Shown here piece by piece: positions 1 through 7,902 of a stretch of 64,000 nt of DNA. This DNA is from Cupriavidus taiwanensis. GTDB lineage: Bacteria; Pseudomonadota; Gammaproteobacteria; Burkholderiales; Burkholderiaceae. The position numbers and the translations under genes are program-made. The notes beneath the pieces were generated by a model. That model did no database searches, had not been told where the DNA came from, and saw only the letters and a list, made by a program, of their open reading frames with translations. How positions within the stretch are numbered: position 1 is the stretch's first letter; each line of letters begins with the position of its first letter. Location: contig NZ_LT984803.1 in NCBI RefSeq assembly GCF_900250115.1, positions 3,189,583 through 3,253,582 on the forward strand. Direction: 5' to 3'.

Positions 1-778
1 GCAGCGGCAGTTCCAGCGGCACCGGGACCCAGGCGGGGTCGCGCGAGTCGTGGCGTGCCATGGCCTGGTAGCCGAGCCGCAGGTCGGCAAGGTTGCGTGC
101 GAGCGGCCCCTGCACTGACATGAGCTGTGGCGTGATGCTTCGCTCGGCCGTGGCTGACGGGTTGTACGCCGGCACCCGTCCCGTAGTGGGCCGCAGGCCG
201 ACGACACCGCAGGCATAAGCCGGATAGCGGATCGAGCCGCCGATGTCATTGCCATGCGCCAGCGCCCCCATGCCGGCCGCGACCGCGGACGCGGCACCGC
301 CGCTGGAGCCGCCGGGGGTGATATCCGCATTCCACGGATTCAGCGTGCGCCCATGCAGGCCGTTTTCCGTAAACCACCGGGATGAATAGGTGGCCGTATT
401 GCTGCGGCCGACGATAATGGCCCCGGCGCTGCGCCAGTGCGCCACCACGGGCGCATCCTCGCGCGCGATGTTGTGCTTCAGCGGAATCACGCCGTTGGTG
501 GTGGCATGGCCGGCCTGGTCGACATTGATCTTGATCGTGACCGGCACGCCATGGAGCGGCCCCAGCTCGGCGCCCTCGGCCACCTGGCGGTCGGCGGCAT
601 CGGCGCTGGCCAGCGCCTCTTGTGCCAGCACTTCCGGCAGGGCGTTGAGGCTGGGGTTAAGGACTTCGATGCGGGACAGCACGCTGGCCGTGACCTCGCG
701 GCACGATATCTCGCGCCGCCGCACCGCATCGGCAATATCGACAGCGCTCCAGCGCCAGAGCAATTCAGCAGGTTTCAC
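1..778 (-). CDS. Amidase (amidase-signature family), C-terminus cut by window edge
   Basis: Amidase-signature serine hydrolases cleave C-N amide bonds with a Lys-Ser-Ser triad. About 259 N-terminal residues are visible. They contain the candidate lysine (about residue 83, in TIKINVDQ), the glycine/serine loop TPGGSSGG (Ser158/159) and the nucleophile motif DIGGSIRYP (Ser182), so the triad looks intact. The start is a GTG at 778 preceded by GGGAG about eight bases upstream; no better ATG exists in frame. It lies 108 bp downstream of the GntR-family regulator on the same strand, so it is a plausible regulatory target. The substrate cannot be read from the sequence: family members act on indoleacetamide, nicotinamide, short aliphatic or aryl amides, or act as GatA. 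The absence of gatB/gatC neighbours argues against GatA. Gene end lies outside the window. Confidence 0.85.
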   Translation of the reverse strand, partial: MKPAELLWRWSAVDIADAVRRREISCREVTASVLSRIEVLNPSLNALPEVLAQEALASADAADRQVAEGAELGPLHGVPVTIKINVDQAGHATTNGVIPLKHNIAREDAPVVAHWRSAGAIIVGRSNTATYSSRWFTENGLHGRTLNPWNADITPGGSSGGAASAVAAGMGALAHGNDIGGSIRYPAYACGVVGLRPTTGRVPAYNPSATAERSITPQLMSVQGPLARNLADLRLGYQAMARHDSRDPAWVPVPLELPL

Positions 779-886
779 GTCAGGACTCCCAGGGGTTCGG
801 GCAACAGGAATCCCACCCGCCGTGTCGGCTGCGACGCGGTCGGTTGGGGGTGCAGGAAAAAGGAGGACGCTAGCGCGTCAGCAGGG

Positions 887-1663
887 TCAGTCGCCCGGGC
901 GCATCAGCAAGCTCCCGCGGTCCACCCGGGCTTCCGCCTCCAGCGCCAGGGATTCCGCATGCGCCATGTGCTCTTGCATCAGGGCGCGTGCGCGTTCGGG
1001 ATCGCGCGAGCGGAAAGCTTCGATCAGCGCGCTGTGGCTGTGGAAGATCTCTTCGTCGAACTCGCCGAAATCGTCTTGCGCGTTCCGCACCACGATGACG
1101 CGGCGGATGATGTCATTGAGCAGGCGGCAGAACAGCGCCAGCATCGGGCTGCTGCTGGCGTCGGCCAGGCGGTCGTGGAACAGCAGGTCGGCCTCGCGCC
1201 GCTGGTTCCAGTCGGCGCTGCCGCCATGCTCCGGGTGGCTCAGTCCTACCAGCGCTTCGAGCTCGGCGATGTCGGCATCGCTCAGGCGCGACGCGGCGTT
1301 GGCCGCCAGTTCCGGTTCCACGGCGCGGCGCAACGCGTACAGCGTGACAATGTCGACCGACTGGAAGTACAGGAAGTTGGAGACCGCTTCCAGGCATCGC
1401 TCATACGGCGGCTGCGTCAGCGTGGCGCCGCCGTTCGGTCCGGTACTGACCCTGACCAGGCCCTGCGCCTGCAACGAGGCCAGCGCCTCGCGCACCGTGC
1501 CGCGGGCGACGCCCATCTGTTCGATCAGGGCCGCCTCCTGCGGCAGCTTGTCTCCGACCTTCTGGTGCGTCTGCACGATCCAGCGCTTGATGTCGCTGAC
1601 CACTTGATCGGAGCGTTTCACGCGCTTGCTGCCTTCTATCTGCGGCGTCGGCTTCAGGTCCAT
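887..1663 (-). CDS. GntR-family transcriptional regulator (FadR/FCD subfamily)
   Basis: A 258-residue regulator with an N-terminal winged helix-turn-helix (roughly residues 17-85; helices around PQEAALIEQMGV and ARGTVREALASL) and a C-terminal all-helical FCD ligand domain (roughly 100-245) with conserved His/Asp positions such as FHDRLADA that in this family usually bind a metal and a small carboxylate. The length is typical. The ATG at 1663 is the only sensible start. A strikingly AT-rich palindromic stretch lies just upstream (1671-1703) and could be its own operator. The amidase gene follows downstream on the same strand. The ligand is unknown; FCD regulators commonly respond to organic acids or sugar acids. 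Confidence 0.88.
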   Translation of the reverse strand: MDLKPTPQIEGSKRVKRSDQVVSDIKRWIVQTHQKVGDKLPQEAALIEQMGVARGTVREALASLQAQGLVRVSTGPNGGATLTQPPYERCLEAVSNFLYFQSVDIVTLYALRRAVEPELAANAASRLSDADIAELEALVGLSHPEHGGSADWNQRREADLLFHDRLADASSSPMLALFCRLLNDIIRRVIVVRNAQDDFGEFDEEIFHSHSALIEAFRSRDPERARALMQEHMAHAESLALEAEARVDRGSLLMRPGD

Positions 1664-1670
1664 CGCTCTC

Positions 1671-1703
1671 TATTTATGATCATAATTATCATGATTATGG
1701 TCA
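1671..1703. promoter_or_regulatory. AT-rich palindromic cluster, candidate GntR operator/promoter
   Basis: In a very G/C-rich context this 33-bp stretch is almost entirely A/T and contains three overlapping perfect palindromes: ATGATCAT, ATAATTAT and ATCATGAT. It begins seven bases from the ATG of the GntR-family gene, where autoregulatory operators of this family usually sit, and it may also carry the promoter. Function is inferred from position and symmetry only. Confidence 0.4.
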
Positions 1704-1925
1704 ACGAGCCGACTTTTCCTATGCGGGTATTCCCGGCGGCGGACGCGAACCGCCTTATCCAGGGCAAGGTGGCACTAAAACACCCTCCCGAAGCGGCCGG
1801 CATTGGCGCAGTCCGCGCGCACAATGGCGAACGAAATCCGTCGATTCGGCCCATGGGCCTGGAGCGGCGCCTGGTGCTGGCCTATACCTGACGCAAGCCA
1901 ACCATTCTTCATGCCGAGGTCTCCC

Positions 1926-2246
1926 ATGCACCATGCCTTCCCGCCCAACGATCCCAACGCCATGGCCTACTGGCGCGCGCGCCGCATGGTGCGCGCCTTG
2001 CGTGGCTGGTATATCCACCTGCTGGTCTATGCCGTGGTCAATGCGTGGCTGTGGTTCCGCTTCTTCTACTTCCCCTCCACGCCCTGGTCGCATTACGCCA
2101 CCACGGGCTGGCCGTGGCCGCTGACCACCACCCTGGCCTGGGGCCTGGGACTGACCGTGCACGGATTGCTGGTCTGGATGCGACTGTCGCGCCGCGGGCG
2201 GGACTGGGAACAGCGCAAGATCCAGGAATTCATGGACCGTCACTGA
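1926..2246 (+). CDS. Small 2TM-domain membrane protein
   Basis: A 106-residue protein with two hydrophobic segments (about residues 25-46 and 63-83) matching the 2TM domain often fused to LytS-like kinases. I chose the ATG at 1926 because GAGGT lies six bases upstream and the longer reading frame adds only unconvincing sequence. It closely resembles residues 18-97 of the histidine kinase encoded convergently at 3056-3970: shared elements include RALR, IH-LVY-VVNA, WG-GL-VHG and RDWEQRKI-EFM (kinase: RRWEERKIAEYM). It is therefore a free-standing copy of that kinase's input domain. Whether it modulates the kinase is inference; no catalytic residues are visible. Confidence 0.75.
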   Translation: MHHAFPPNDPNAMAYWRARRMVRALRGWYIHLLVYAVVNAWLWFRFFYFPSTPWSHYATTGWPWPLTTTLAWGLGLTVHGLLVWMRLSRRGRDWEQRKIQEFMDRH

Positions 2247-2279
2247 TTCCCCCGCCGGCGGCGCACCGCACCGACCGGC

Positions 2280-3041
2280 TTACATCTGCCGGAACCGATG
2301 CATGTAGGCGCGCGATACCGGCAGTTCGGCATCGCTGCCGCGCATCCTGACAAAGAGCCGTCCCGCCTTGTCGCGCCGCGTGCCGGCGACGTATTCCATG
2401 TTGACGATGGATGAGCGGTGGATCTGCCAGAACACCTCGGGATCCAGCCCGGCGATCAGTTCCGCCAGCGGCGTGCGGATCAGGTGCTCGCCGTCTCCGG
2501 TATGCACCACCACGTACTTGTCGTCGCTCTGGAAGTACATCACCTCCTGGATCGGCACGTGGCTGGTGGTGTTGCCGCGGCTGGCACGCACCCACCGCAG
2601 CTGGCCGCCCCCTTCCGTGCGCGGCTGGGCGCGTGTCAGCTGGTTCAGCAGCTGCGCCAGTTCGGGCAGCGGCGCGGCCTCCTGCAGAGCCTTGCGCAAG
2701 CGCTCGATGGTGCGGCCGAGCCGTTCCTCGCTGACCGGCTTGACCAGGTAGTCCACCGCCGCGCGCTCGAAGGCATCAAGCGCAAATTCGTCATAGGCCG
2801 TGATGAATACCAGCCGCGTATCGGTTTCCATCCCCTGCGCCACTTCCAGGCCGGAAAGGCCGGGCATCTTGATATCGAGGAAGGCAACGCTCGGCGACAA
2901 CCGTGCGATGGCATCGGCGGCCTCGATGCCATTGGTCGCTTCGGCAACGATCTGCAGCTCCGGCCACAGACGCTGCAGCTTGCCGCGCAGGTACGCACGC
3001 AGATGCTCTTCATCGTCGGCAATCAGGGCGGTGGGCGTCAT
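2280..3041 (-). CDS. LytTR-family response regulator
   Basis: A 253-residue response regulator. The receiver domain (residues 4-115) has the acidic pocket ADDEE at the N-terminus, the phospho-acceptor Asp56 in FLDIKMPG, Thr81 and Lys101 in VKPV. A LytTR DNA-binding domain follows (about 150-253; LRWVRASRGN, YFQSDDKYVVVHT, FWQIHRSSIVNMEYV, LPVSRAYMHRFRQ). Its partner kinase starts transcription upstream on the same strand, ending only 14 bp before this ATG, so the pair is cotranscribed. Related LytSR/AlgR systems control alginate, pilus or nutrient-uptake genes; the regulon here is unknown. Convergent with the small 2TM gene. Confidence 0.9.
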   Translation of the reverse strand: MTPTALIADDEEHLRAYLRGKLQRLWPELQIVAEATNGIEAADAIARLSPSVAFLDIKMPGLSGLEVAQGMETDTRLVFITAYDEFALDAFERAAVDYLVKPVSEERLGRTIERLRKALQEAAPLPELAQLLNQLTRAQPRTEGGGQLRWVRASRGNTTSHVPIQEVMYFQSDDKYVVVHTGDGEHLIRTPLAELIAGLDPEVFWQIHRSSIVNMEYVAGTRRDKAGRLFVRMRGSDAELPVSRAYMHRFRQM

Positions 3042-3055
3042 GGGGGGTCTCCGGT

Positions 3056-3970
3056 TCAGGATGGACGCGGCAGCGGGAGATCGATCAGCACCGCGGTACC
3101 GGGCGAGCGTTCTTCTATCCTGACGTGGGCATCGCCGTCATACAGCACGGCCAGCCGTTCGCGCAGGTTCGACAGCCCCACCCCCGCGCCGGCCGACGGC
3201 CGAAAGCCCATGCCGTCGTCCTCGATCGTCGCCAGCATGCGCGCGCCGCGCCGCTCCAGCCGGACCAGCAGCCGCCCGCCTTCGATCTTCGGCTCGAGAC
3301 CATGCTTGATCGCATTCTCGACCACCGGCTGCAGCAGCATCGGCGCCAGCGGCATCGTTTCGAGCTCCGGGTCGACATCGACCATGTAATGCAGCCGCTC
3401 CCCCATGCGGATGCGGATCAGCGCCAGATAATCGCGCAGCAGTTTCGCTTCCTGCGCCACCGTGCCTTGCGTCGCGCGGCTGGCTGCCAGCGATGCACGC
3501 AGATAGGCAATGAAATGCTCCAGCATCATTGTGGCCTTCTGCGGCGCGGGCTCGATCAGGCTGACCACGTTGGCCAGCGTGTTGAACAGGAAGTGCGGCT
3601 CGATCTGGGCCTGCAGCAGCTTCATGCGCGCCTCGACCAGCTGCTTTTCGGTCGACAGCGTCCGCACCTGTTCCTGCGCCATGTACTCGGCAATCTTGCG
3701 CTCTTCCCAGCGCCGCCCAAGCAAACCCACCCGGCCCCAGGTCATGATGCCGTGCACCGCCAGGCCGATCCCCCAGCCCATCAACGGCCCACCCGCCCAG
3801 GGGCGATGCGGCGACCCCGTCAGATGAAAGCCGAGCAGCATAGCGTTCACCACTATGTAGACCATGGCGTGCAAGTAGAAGAAGCGCAACGCGCGCGCAC
3901 GGTGGCGTGCTTCTTCATAGGCGCGTTGCTCGGGGGCGGAGCGCCAGAGGCGGGAGTTTGGGAAAGGCAC
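3056..3970 (-). CDS. LytS-type sensor histidine kinase with N-terminal 2TM domain
   Basis: A 304-residue membrane kinase of the His_kinase (PF06580) family. Residues 20-97 form a 2TM sensory domain with membrane segments near 33-52 and 62-83. The phosphorylated histidine is His126 in QIEPHFLFNTLANV. The ATP-binding part shows the N-box LLQPVVENAIKHG (Asn219), EDDGMGF (about 250-256) and GVGLSNLRERL (263-273). The start is a GTG at 3970; no ATG exists before the membrane segments. It is translated just ahead of its LytTR response regulator. It resembles AlgZ/FimS-class kinases, some of which have atypical kinase activity. The input domain is duplicated as the neighbouring free-standing protein at 1926-2246. 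Confidence 0.88.
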   Translation of the reverse strand: MPFPNSRLWRSAPEQRAYEEARHRARALRFFYLHAMVYIVVNAMLLGFHLTGSPHRPWAGGPLMGWGIGLAVHGIMTWGRVGLLGRRWEERKIAEYMAQEQVRTLSTEKQLVEARMKLLQAQIEPHFLFNTLANVVSLIEPAPQKATMMLEHFIAYLRASLAASRATQGTVAQEAKLLRDYLALIRIRMGERLHYMVDVDPELETMPLAPMLLQPVVENAIKHGLEPKIEGGRLLVRLERRGARMLATIEDDGMGFRPSAGAGVGLSNLRERLAVLYDGDAHVRIEERSPGTAVLIDLPLPRPS

Positions 3971-4185
3971 GGGCGGTGGTTGGGCGGCAATTTGTGCAGG
4001 TTACCACCATGCCCGGGAGGCAGACATGCGAGTGCCGGCAATCGACAAGATGGCGGCGTGAGACGACGGAAAACAGGCGTCGATGTCCGGGGTTGCCGGC
4101 AATTAGCACCCGCGCATGGCGCAACGTCACGGCAGTGGGAGAAGCTCCGCGATACCGTAGCCAGGCTGCGCCTGCGACAACGCCA

Positions 4186-4218
4186 AGCAAAACGGGCTAC
4201 GCAAACGCGTAGCCCGTT
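4186..4218 (-). terminator. Rho-independent terminator of the tRNA-Thr gene
   Basis: A 12-bp perfect stem (4191-4202 with 4207-4218) and a 4-base loop. On the minus strand the stem is followed by TTTTGCTT. It lies ten bases beyond the encoded CCA of the tRNA, so it ends that transcript and separates it from the kinase gene. Confidence 0.85.
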
Positions 4219-4227
4219 CTTCAATTC

Positions 4228-4303
4228 TGGTGCCGGCTGCAGGACTCGAACCCGCCACCTGATGATTACAAATCAACTGCTCTACCTGATGAGCTAAGCC
4301 GGC
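4228..4303 (-). tRNA. tRNA-Thr, anticodon TGT
   Basis: A 76-nt cloverleaf on the minus strand: acceptor GCCGGCT pairing with AGCCGGC, discriminator A, encoded CCA (4228-4230), D-arm with GG, anticodon loop TTTGTAA (anticodon TGT, reads ACA) and T-loop TTCGAGT. The anticodon stem GTTGA/TCATC has one T-T mismatch at the second pair. The T stem has one G-T pair. A strong terminator follows. No integrase or attachment-site duplication is seen next to it. Confidence 0.95.
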
Positions 4304-4354
4304 ATATGGATGCAGACCGCGATTCTACTGCATTGCGGTCGGCTTTGGGATGGC

Positions 4355-4843
4355 TTACTTCACCACTTTCAGGGCTGGCTTCTTGCCGCCGATGCGGGGC
4401 ACCGGGGGCGGCGTGTCGTCGTCGCCGGGGCCGGTGTCGCTGGTGGTTGCCGGGGTTTCGGCTTCGACCGGGGCGAGCTTGGGCGGCGGGTTGTTTTCAC
4501 GCTCGGTGGCGGCCTGCGTTTCCGGCAGGCTGCGTTCGACCGGGAAGGCCATGCCCTGTCCGTTCTCGCGCGCGTAGATCGCCAGCACGTTCTCGACGGG
4601 CACGTCGATCTTGCGCGAGACACCGCCGAAGCGCGCGCTGAAGGTGATCCACTCGTTGCCCATGTCCAGGCCGCTGGTGGCGTCGAAACTGACGTTCAGC
4701 ACGATCTCGTTGTTCTTGACGAACTCGCGCGGGACGTTGGTGCTGGCGTCGACGAAGACGGCGATGTACGGCGTGAAGCCGTTGTCCGTGCACCATTCGT
4801 AGATGGCGCGGATCAGGTAGGGCTTGGTGGAGGTTTCAGGCAT
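4355..4843 (-). CDS. sspB: ClpXP protease specificity-enhancing factor SspB
   Basis: A 162-residue SspB homologue. It tethers ssrA-tagged proteins from stalled ribosomes, and some other substrates, to the ClpXP protease. The substrate-binding domain occupies about residues 1-108 (KPYLIRAIYEWCTDNGFTPY, VPREFVKNNEIVLNVS, ITFSARFGGVSRKI). It is followed by an acidic/proline-rich flexible linker and the C-terminal ClpX-binding peptide ALKVVK, the expected architecture. It sits 57 bp downstream of sspA on the same strand, the classical sspAB order, here distal to the petABC operon. Confidence 0.95.
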   Translation of the reverse strand: MPETSTKPYLIRAIYEWCTDNGFTPYIAVFVDASTNVPREFVKNNEIVLNVSFDATSGLDMGNEWITFSARFGGVSRKIDVPVENVLAIYARENGQGMAFPVERSLPETQAATERENNPPPKLAPVEAETPATTSDTGPGDDDTPPPVPRIGGKKPALKVVK

Positions 4844-4900
4844 TGTGCTTCCAATGGCGCCGCGATGGCCCGAGGGTGATTGCCGACGGGCCGGTGCCGG

Positions 4901-5512
4901 TTAGCGGCGCATCACCTTTTCGGACGGGGTCAGCGCTTCGATGTACGCGGGACGGCTGAAAATGCGTTCAGCATACTTCAGCAGCGGCGCGGCGTTCTTC
5001 GACAGCTCGATGCCGTAGTGGTCCAGGCGCCACAGCAGCGGCGCGATGGCGACGTCGAGCATCGAGAACTCTTCGCCCAGCATGTACTTGTTCTTGACGA
5101 AGATCGGCGCCAGCTGCGTCAGCCGGTCGCGGATCGCGGCGCGGGCGCGTTCGTGGTTCTTTTCCGCGGCCTTGCCCTTCTCGTTCTCCAGCGTGTAGAC
5201 GTGGGTGAACAGTTCCTTTTCGAAGTTGAACAGGAACAGGCGGGCGCGGGCGCGCTGCACCGGATCGGCAGGCATCAGCTGCGGGTGCGGGAAGCGCTCG
5301 TCGATGTATTCGTTGATGATGTTCGACTCATACAGGATGAGGTCGCGTTCGACCAGGATGGGTACCTGGCCGTACGGATTCATCACCGAAATATCTTCGG
5401 GCTTGTTGAACAGGTCGACGTCGCGGATTTCAAAATCCATGCCCTTTTCGAACAGGACAAGGCGGCAACGTTGGGAAAACGGGCAAGTCGTACCCGAATA
5501 CAACACCATCAT
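4901..5512 (-). CDS. sspA: Stringent starvation protein A (GST-fold RNA polymerase-associated)
   Basis: A 203-residue glutathione-S-transferase-fold protein. The N-terminal thioredoxin-like domain (1-80) has TTCPFSQRCR and the cis-Pro loop GQVPILVERD, followed by LYESNIINEYIDERFPHP. The helical C-terminal domain occupies about 88-200. SspA binds RNA polymerase and adjusts transcription in stationary phase and stress; it is generally not an active transferase. Start ATG at 5512 (a second ATG directly follows) with AAGGA eight bases upstream. A strong terminator lies between petC and sspA, so sspAB probably has its own promoter in 5513-5631, though I see no convincing -35/-10 pair. Confidence 0.93.
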   Translation of the reverse strand: MMVLYSGTTCPFSQRCRLVLFEKGMDFEIRDVDLFNKPEDISVMNPYGQVPILVERDLILYESNIINEYIDERFPHPQLMPADPVQRARARLFLFNFEKELFTHVYTLENEKGKAAEKNHERARAAIRDRLTQLAPIFVKNKYMLGEEFSMLDVAIAPLLWRLDHYGIELSKNAAPLLKYAERIFSRPAYIEALTPSEKVMRR

Positions 5513-5631
5513 GGTTGGATTCCTTGGGCTTAGCCGGAGCTGGGTCGGACAATAAGGTCTGCCATTCTGCCAAAGTCGACTACCGAAAAGCAAATAAGTG
5601 GCAAATGAGGCTCTTTCTTGGCCTTGCGCGT

Positions 5632-5679
5632 AAAAAAGCCAGGGGCGGTGCTGCCTTTTTGGCAGCGACCGCCCCTGGC
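5632..5679 (-). terminator. Rho-independent terminator after petC
   Basis: A long hairpin on the minus strand: GCCAGGGGCGGT pairing across an inner GCTGCC/GGCAGC stem with a 5-base loop, followed by six T. It lies 37 bp past the petC stop, ending the petABC transcript before sspA. Confidence 0.9.
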
Positions 5680-5716
5680 CTTGTCGGATCAGGACCCGCC
5701 CAGGCCCTGTCACGAT

Positions 5717-6460
5717 TTACTTCACATCTTTCCAGTACGCCGAGTTCAGGCGCCAGGCGAACACGGTGAACACGCCCAGGAACAGCAGTACCCAGACGCC
5801 CAGGCGCTTGCGGTGGTTCTGCGCGGGCTCGGCCATCCAGTCGAGGAAGCTGACGAGGTCGGCAGTCATCTGGTCGTACTCGACCTTGTTCAGCTTGCCC
5901 GGGCTCAGTTGCTCGAAGCCGGCAAACTTGTGCACCTTCTCGCCGTGCTCTTCCACTTCGGTGAACTTGGCGGCGCGCTGGCCCTGCAGTTCCCATAGCA
6001 CGTGCGGCATGCCGACGCTTGGGAACACCAGGTTGTTCCAGCCGGTCGCGCGGCTATCGTCGCGGTAGAAGGTGCGCAGGTAGGTGTAGAGCCAGTCGTC
6101 GCCACGGGCGCGCGCGATCACCGACAGGTCCGGCGGCTGCGCGCCGAAGAAGGCCTTGGCTTCCTTCGGCTGCATGGCGATGTTCATGGTCTCGCCCACC
6201 TTGTCCGCGCTGAACAGCAGGCTCTCGCGGATCTGGTCGTCGGTCAGGCCGATGTCCTTGAGCCGGTTGTAGCGCATCATCGATGCGCCGTGGCAGTTCA
6301 GGCAGTAATTGACGAACACCTTGGCGCCGCGCTGCAGCGACGACATGTCGGCGGTGTTCACCGGTGCCGGCTCGAGGGGGAAGCCCCCCTCGGATGCCAT
6401 GGCGGGCGCGCCGGCAATGCAGGCGCCGGCCAGCGCGAGAATCGAAAGCAGCTTTTTCAT
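5717..6460 (-). CDS. petC: Ubiquinol-cytochrome c reductase, cytochrome c1 subunit
   Basis: A 247-residue cytochrome c1 of the bc1 complex, passing electrons from the Rieske protein to soluble cytochrome c in the periplasm. A Sec signal peptide ends at PAMA (about residue 22). The heme-binding motif is Cys53-Leu-Asn-Cys56-His57, the sixth ligand Met151 lies in PSVGMPHVLWE, and a C-terminal membrane anchor lies at about 219-238 (RLGVWVLLFLGVFTVFAW) followed by KDVK. It follows petB by 36 bp. Heme attachment would depend on the CcsB/ResB genes at 58-61 kb. Confidence 0.96.
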   Translation of the reverse strand: MKKLLSILALAGACIAGAPAMASEGGFPLEPAPVNTADMSSLQRGAKVFVNYCLNCHGASMMRYNRLKDIGLTDDQIRESLLFSADKVGETMNIAMQPKEAKAFFGAQPPDLSVIARARGDDWLYTYLRTFYRDDSRATGWNNLVFPSVGMPHVLWELQGQRAAKFTEVEEHGEKVHKFAGFEQLSPGKLNKVEYDQMTADLVSFLDWMAEPAQNHRKRLGVWVLLFLGVFTVFAWRLNSAYWKDVK

Positions 6461-6496
6461 CTTGTGTCCTTGTGCTCTTGGCGGGGTTCGCTTCGC

Positions 6497-7900
6497 TCAG
6501 TGCGGGTGGAACGTGACACGCTCCGGGACCGGCTTGAACTCGCCGACACGGCTCCACAGCGGCATGGTCAGGAAGAAGGCGAAGTACAGCAACGTACCCA
6601 GTTGCGACACCTTCTCACCGACCGGCGACGGCGGTTGCACGCCGAGATAGCCGAGCACCAGGAACACCACCACGAAGACGATCAGGATGGTCTTGTGGAA
6701 GGCGGGACGATAGCGGATGGACTTGACCGGCGAGCAGTCGAGCCACGGCAGGAAGAACAGGATCACCACCGAGCCGCCCATCACCAGCACGCCCCAGAAC
6801 TTGGCGTCGATGAAATAGAAGCCCACGGCCAGGATCACCGCGATGGCGATGGCACCGATCTTCACGCGCGCATCCTTGCTGCGCAGGAACACCATGCCGA
6901 GCAGCAGCGCGAAGAATACCCACAGGATCGGCAGGAAGTTCGACGTGGTGGCACGCAGCATCGAGTAGAACGGCGTGAAGTACCAGACCGGCGCGATATG
7001 CGGCGGAGTCTTCAGCGGATCGGCCGGGAAGAAGTTGTTGGCTTCCAGGAAATAACCACCCACTTCGGGGAAGAAGAAGATCACGGCCGAGAACAGGATC
7101 AGGAAGCCGCCCACGCCGAGCAGATCATGCACCGAGTAGTACGGGTGGAACGGGATGCCGTCGAGCGGAATGCCGTTCTCGTCCTTCTTGGCCTTGATCT
7201 CGACGCCGTCCGGGTTGTTCGAGCCCACTTCGTGCAGCGCGATGATGTGCGCGATCACCAGGCCCAGCAGCACCAGCGGCACGGCGATGACGTGGAACGA
7301 GAAGAATCGGTTCAGCGTCGCGTCGCTGACCACGTAGTCACCGCGGATGAACAGCGACAGGTCCTGGCCGATCACCGGAATGGCCGAGAACAGGTTCACG
7401 ATCACCTGGGCGCCCCAGTACGACATCTGTCCCCACGGCAGCAGGTAGCCCATGAAGGCTTCGGCCATCAGGCACAGGAAGATCAGGCAGCCGAAGATCC
7501 AGACCAGTTCGCGCGGCTTGCGGTAAGAACCGTACAGCAGCCCGCGGAACATATGCAGGTAGACCACGACGAAGAAGGCCGACGCGCCGGTCGAATGCAT
7601 GTAGCGCACCAGCCAGCCCCATGGGACTTCGCGCATGATGTATTCCACGCTGGCAAAGGCCACGGGAATGCCGGCGGCGTTCAGCGTGCCGTCCGGCTTG
7701 TAGTTCATGACCAGGAAGATGCCGGTCACGATCTGGATCACCAGCACCAGCAGCGCCAGCGAACCGAAGAAATACCAGAAGTTGAAGTTCTTCGGCGCGT
7801 AGTAGCGGGACAGGTGGTCTTCCCACAGTTGCGTCGCGGGAAAGCGGGCGTCGATCCAGCCCAGCAGGCCGGTCGTCTTGACTTGTTTTTCGGCCGCCAT
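6497..7900 (-). CDS. petB: Ubiquinol-cytochrome c reductase, cytochrome b subunit
   Basis: A 467-residue polytopic cytochrome b, the membrane core of the bc1 complex with the quinol-oxidation and quinone-reduction sites. It shows the heme-ligand region HSTGASAFFVVVYLHMFRG, the Qo-site PPW-like segment DPLKTPPHIAPVWYF and the helix GYLLPWGQMSYWGAQV. It carries both the N-terminal (heme) and C-terminal halves fused in one chain, with an additional C-terminal membrane section (about 400-450) as is usual in proteobacterial forms. It starts 2 bp after the petA stop, so the two are translationally linked. Confidence 0.96.
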   Translation of the reverse strand: MAAEKQVKTTGLLGWIDARFPATQLWEDHLSRYYAPKNFNFWYFFGSLALLVLVIQIVTGIFLVMNYKPDGTLNAAGIPVAFASVEYIMREVPWGWLVRYMHSTGASAFFVVVYLHMFRGLLYGSYRKPRELVWIFGCLIFLCLMAEAFMGYLLPWGQMSYWGAQVIVNLFSAIPVIGQDLSLFIRGDYVVSDATLNRFFSFHVIAVPLVLLGLVIAHIIALHEVGSNNPDGVEIKAKKDENGIPLDGIPFHPYYSVHDLLGVGGFLILFSAVIFFFPEVGGYFLEANNFFPADPLKTPPHIAPVWYFTPFYSMLRATTSNFLPILWVFFALLLGMVFLRSKDARVKIGAIAIAVILAVGFYFIDAKFWGVLVMGGSVVILFFLPWLDCSPVKSIRYRPAFHKTILIVFVVVFLVLGYLGVQPPSPVGEKVSQLGTLLYFAFFLTMPLWSRVGEFKPVPERVTFHPH

Positions 7901-7902
7901 GA

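Noticed and set aside
4186..4303. tRNA-Thr as an integration site for a mobile element
   Set aside because: No integrase, no direct repeat of the tRNA 3' end nearby, and both flanks are conserved core genes.
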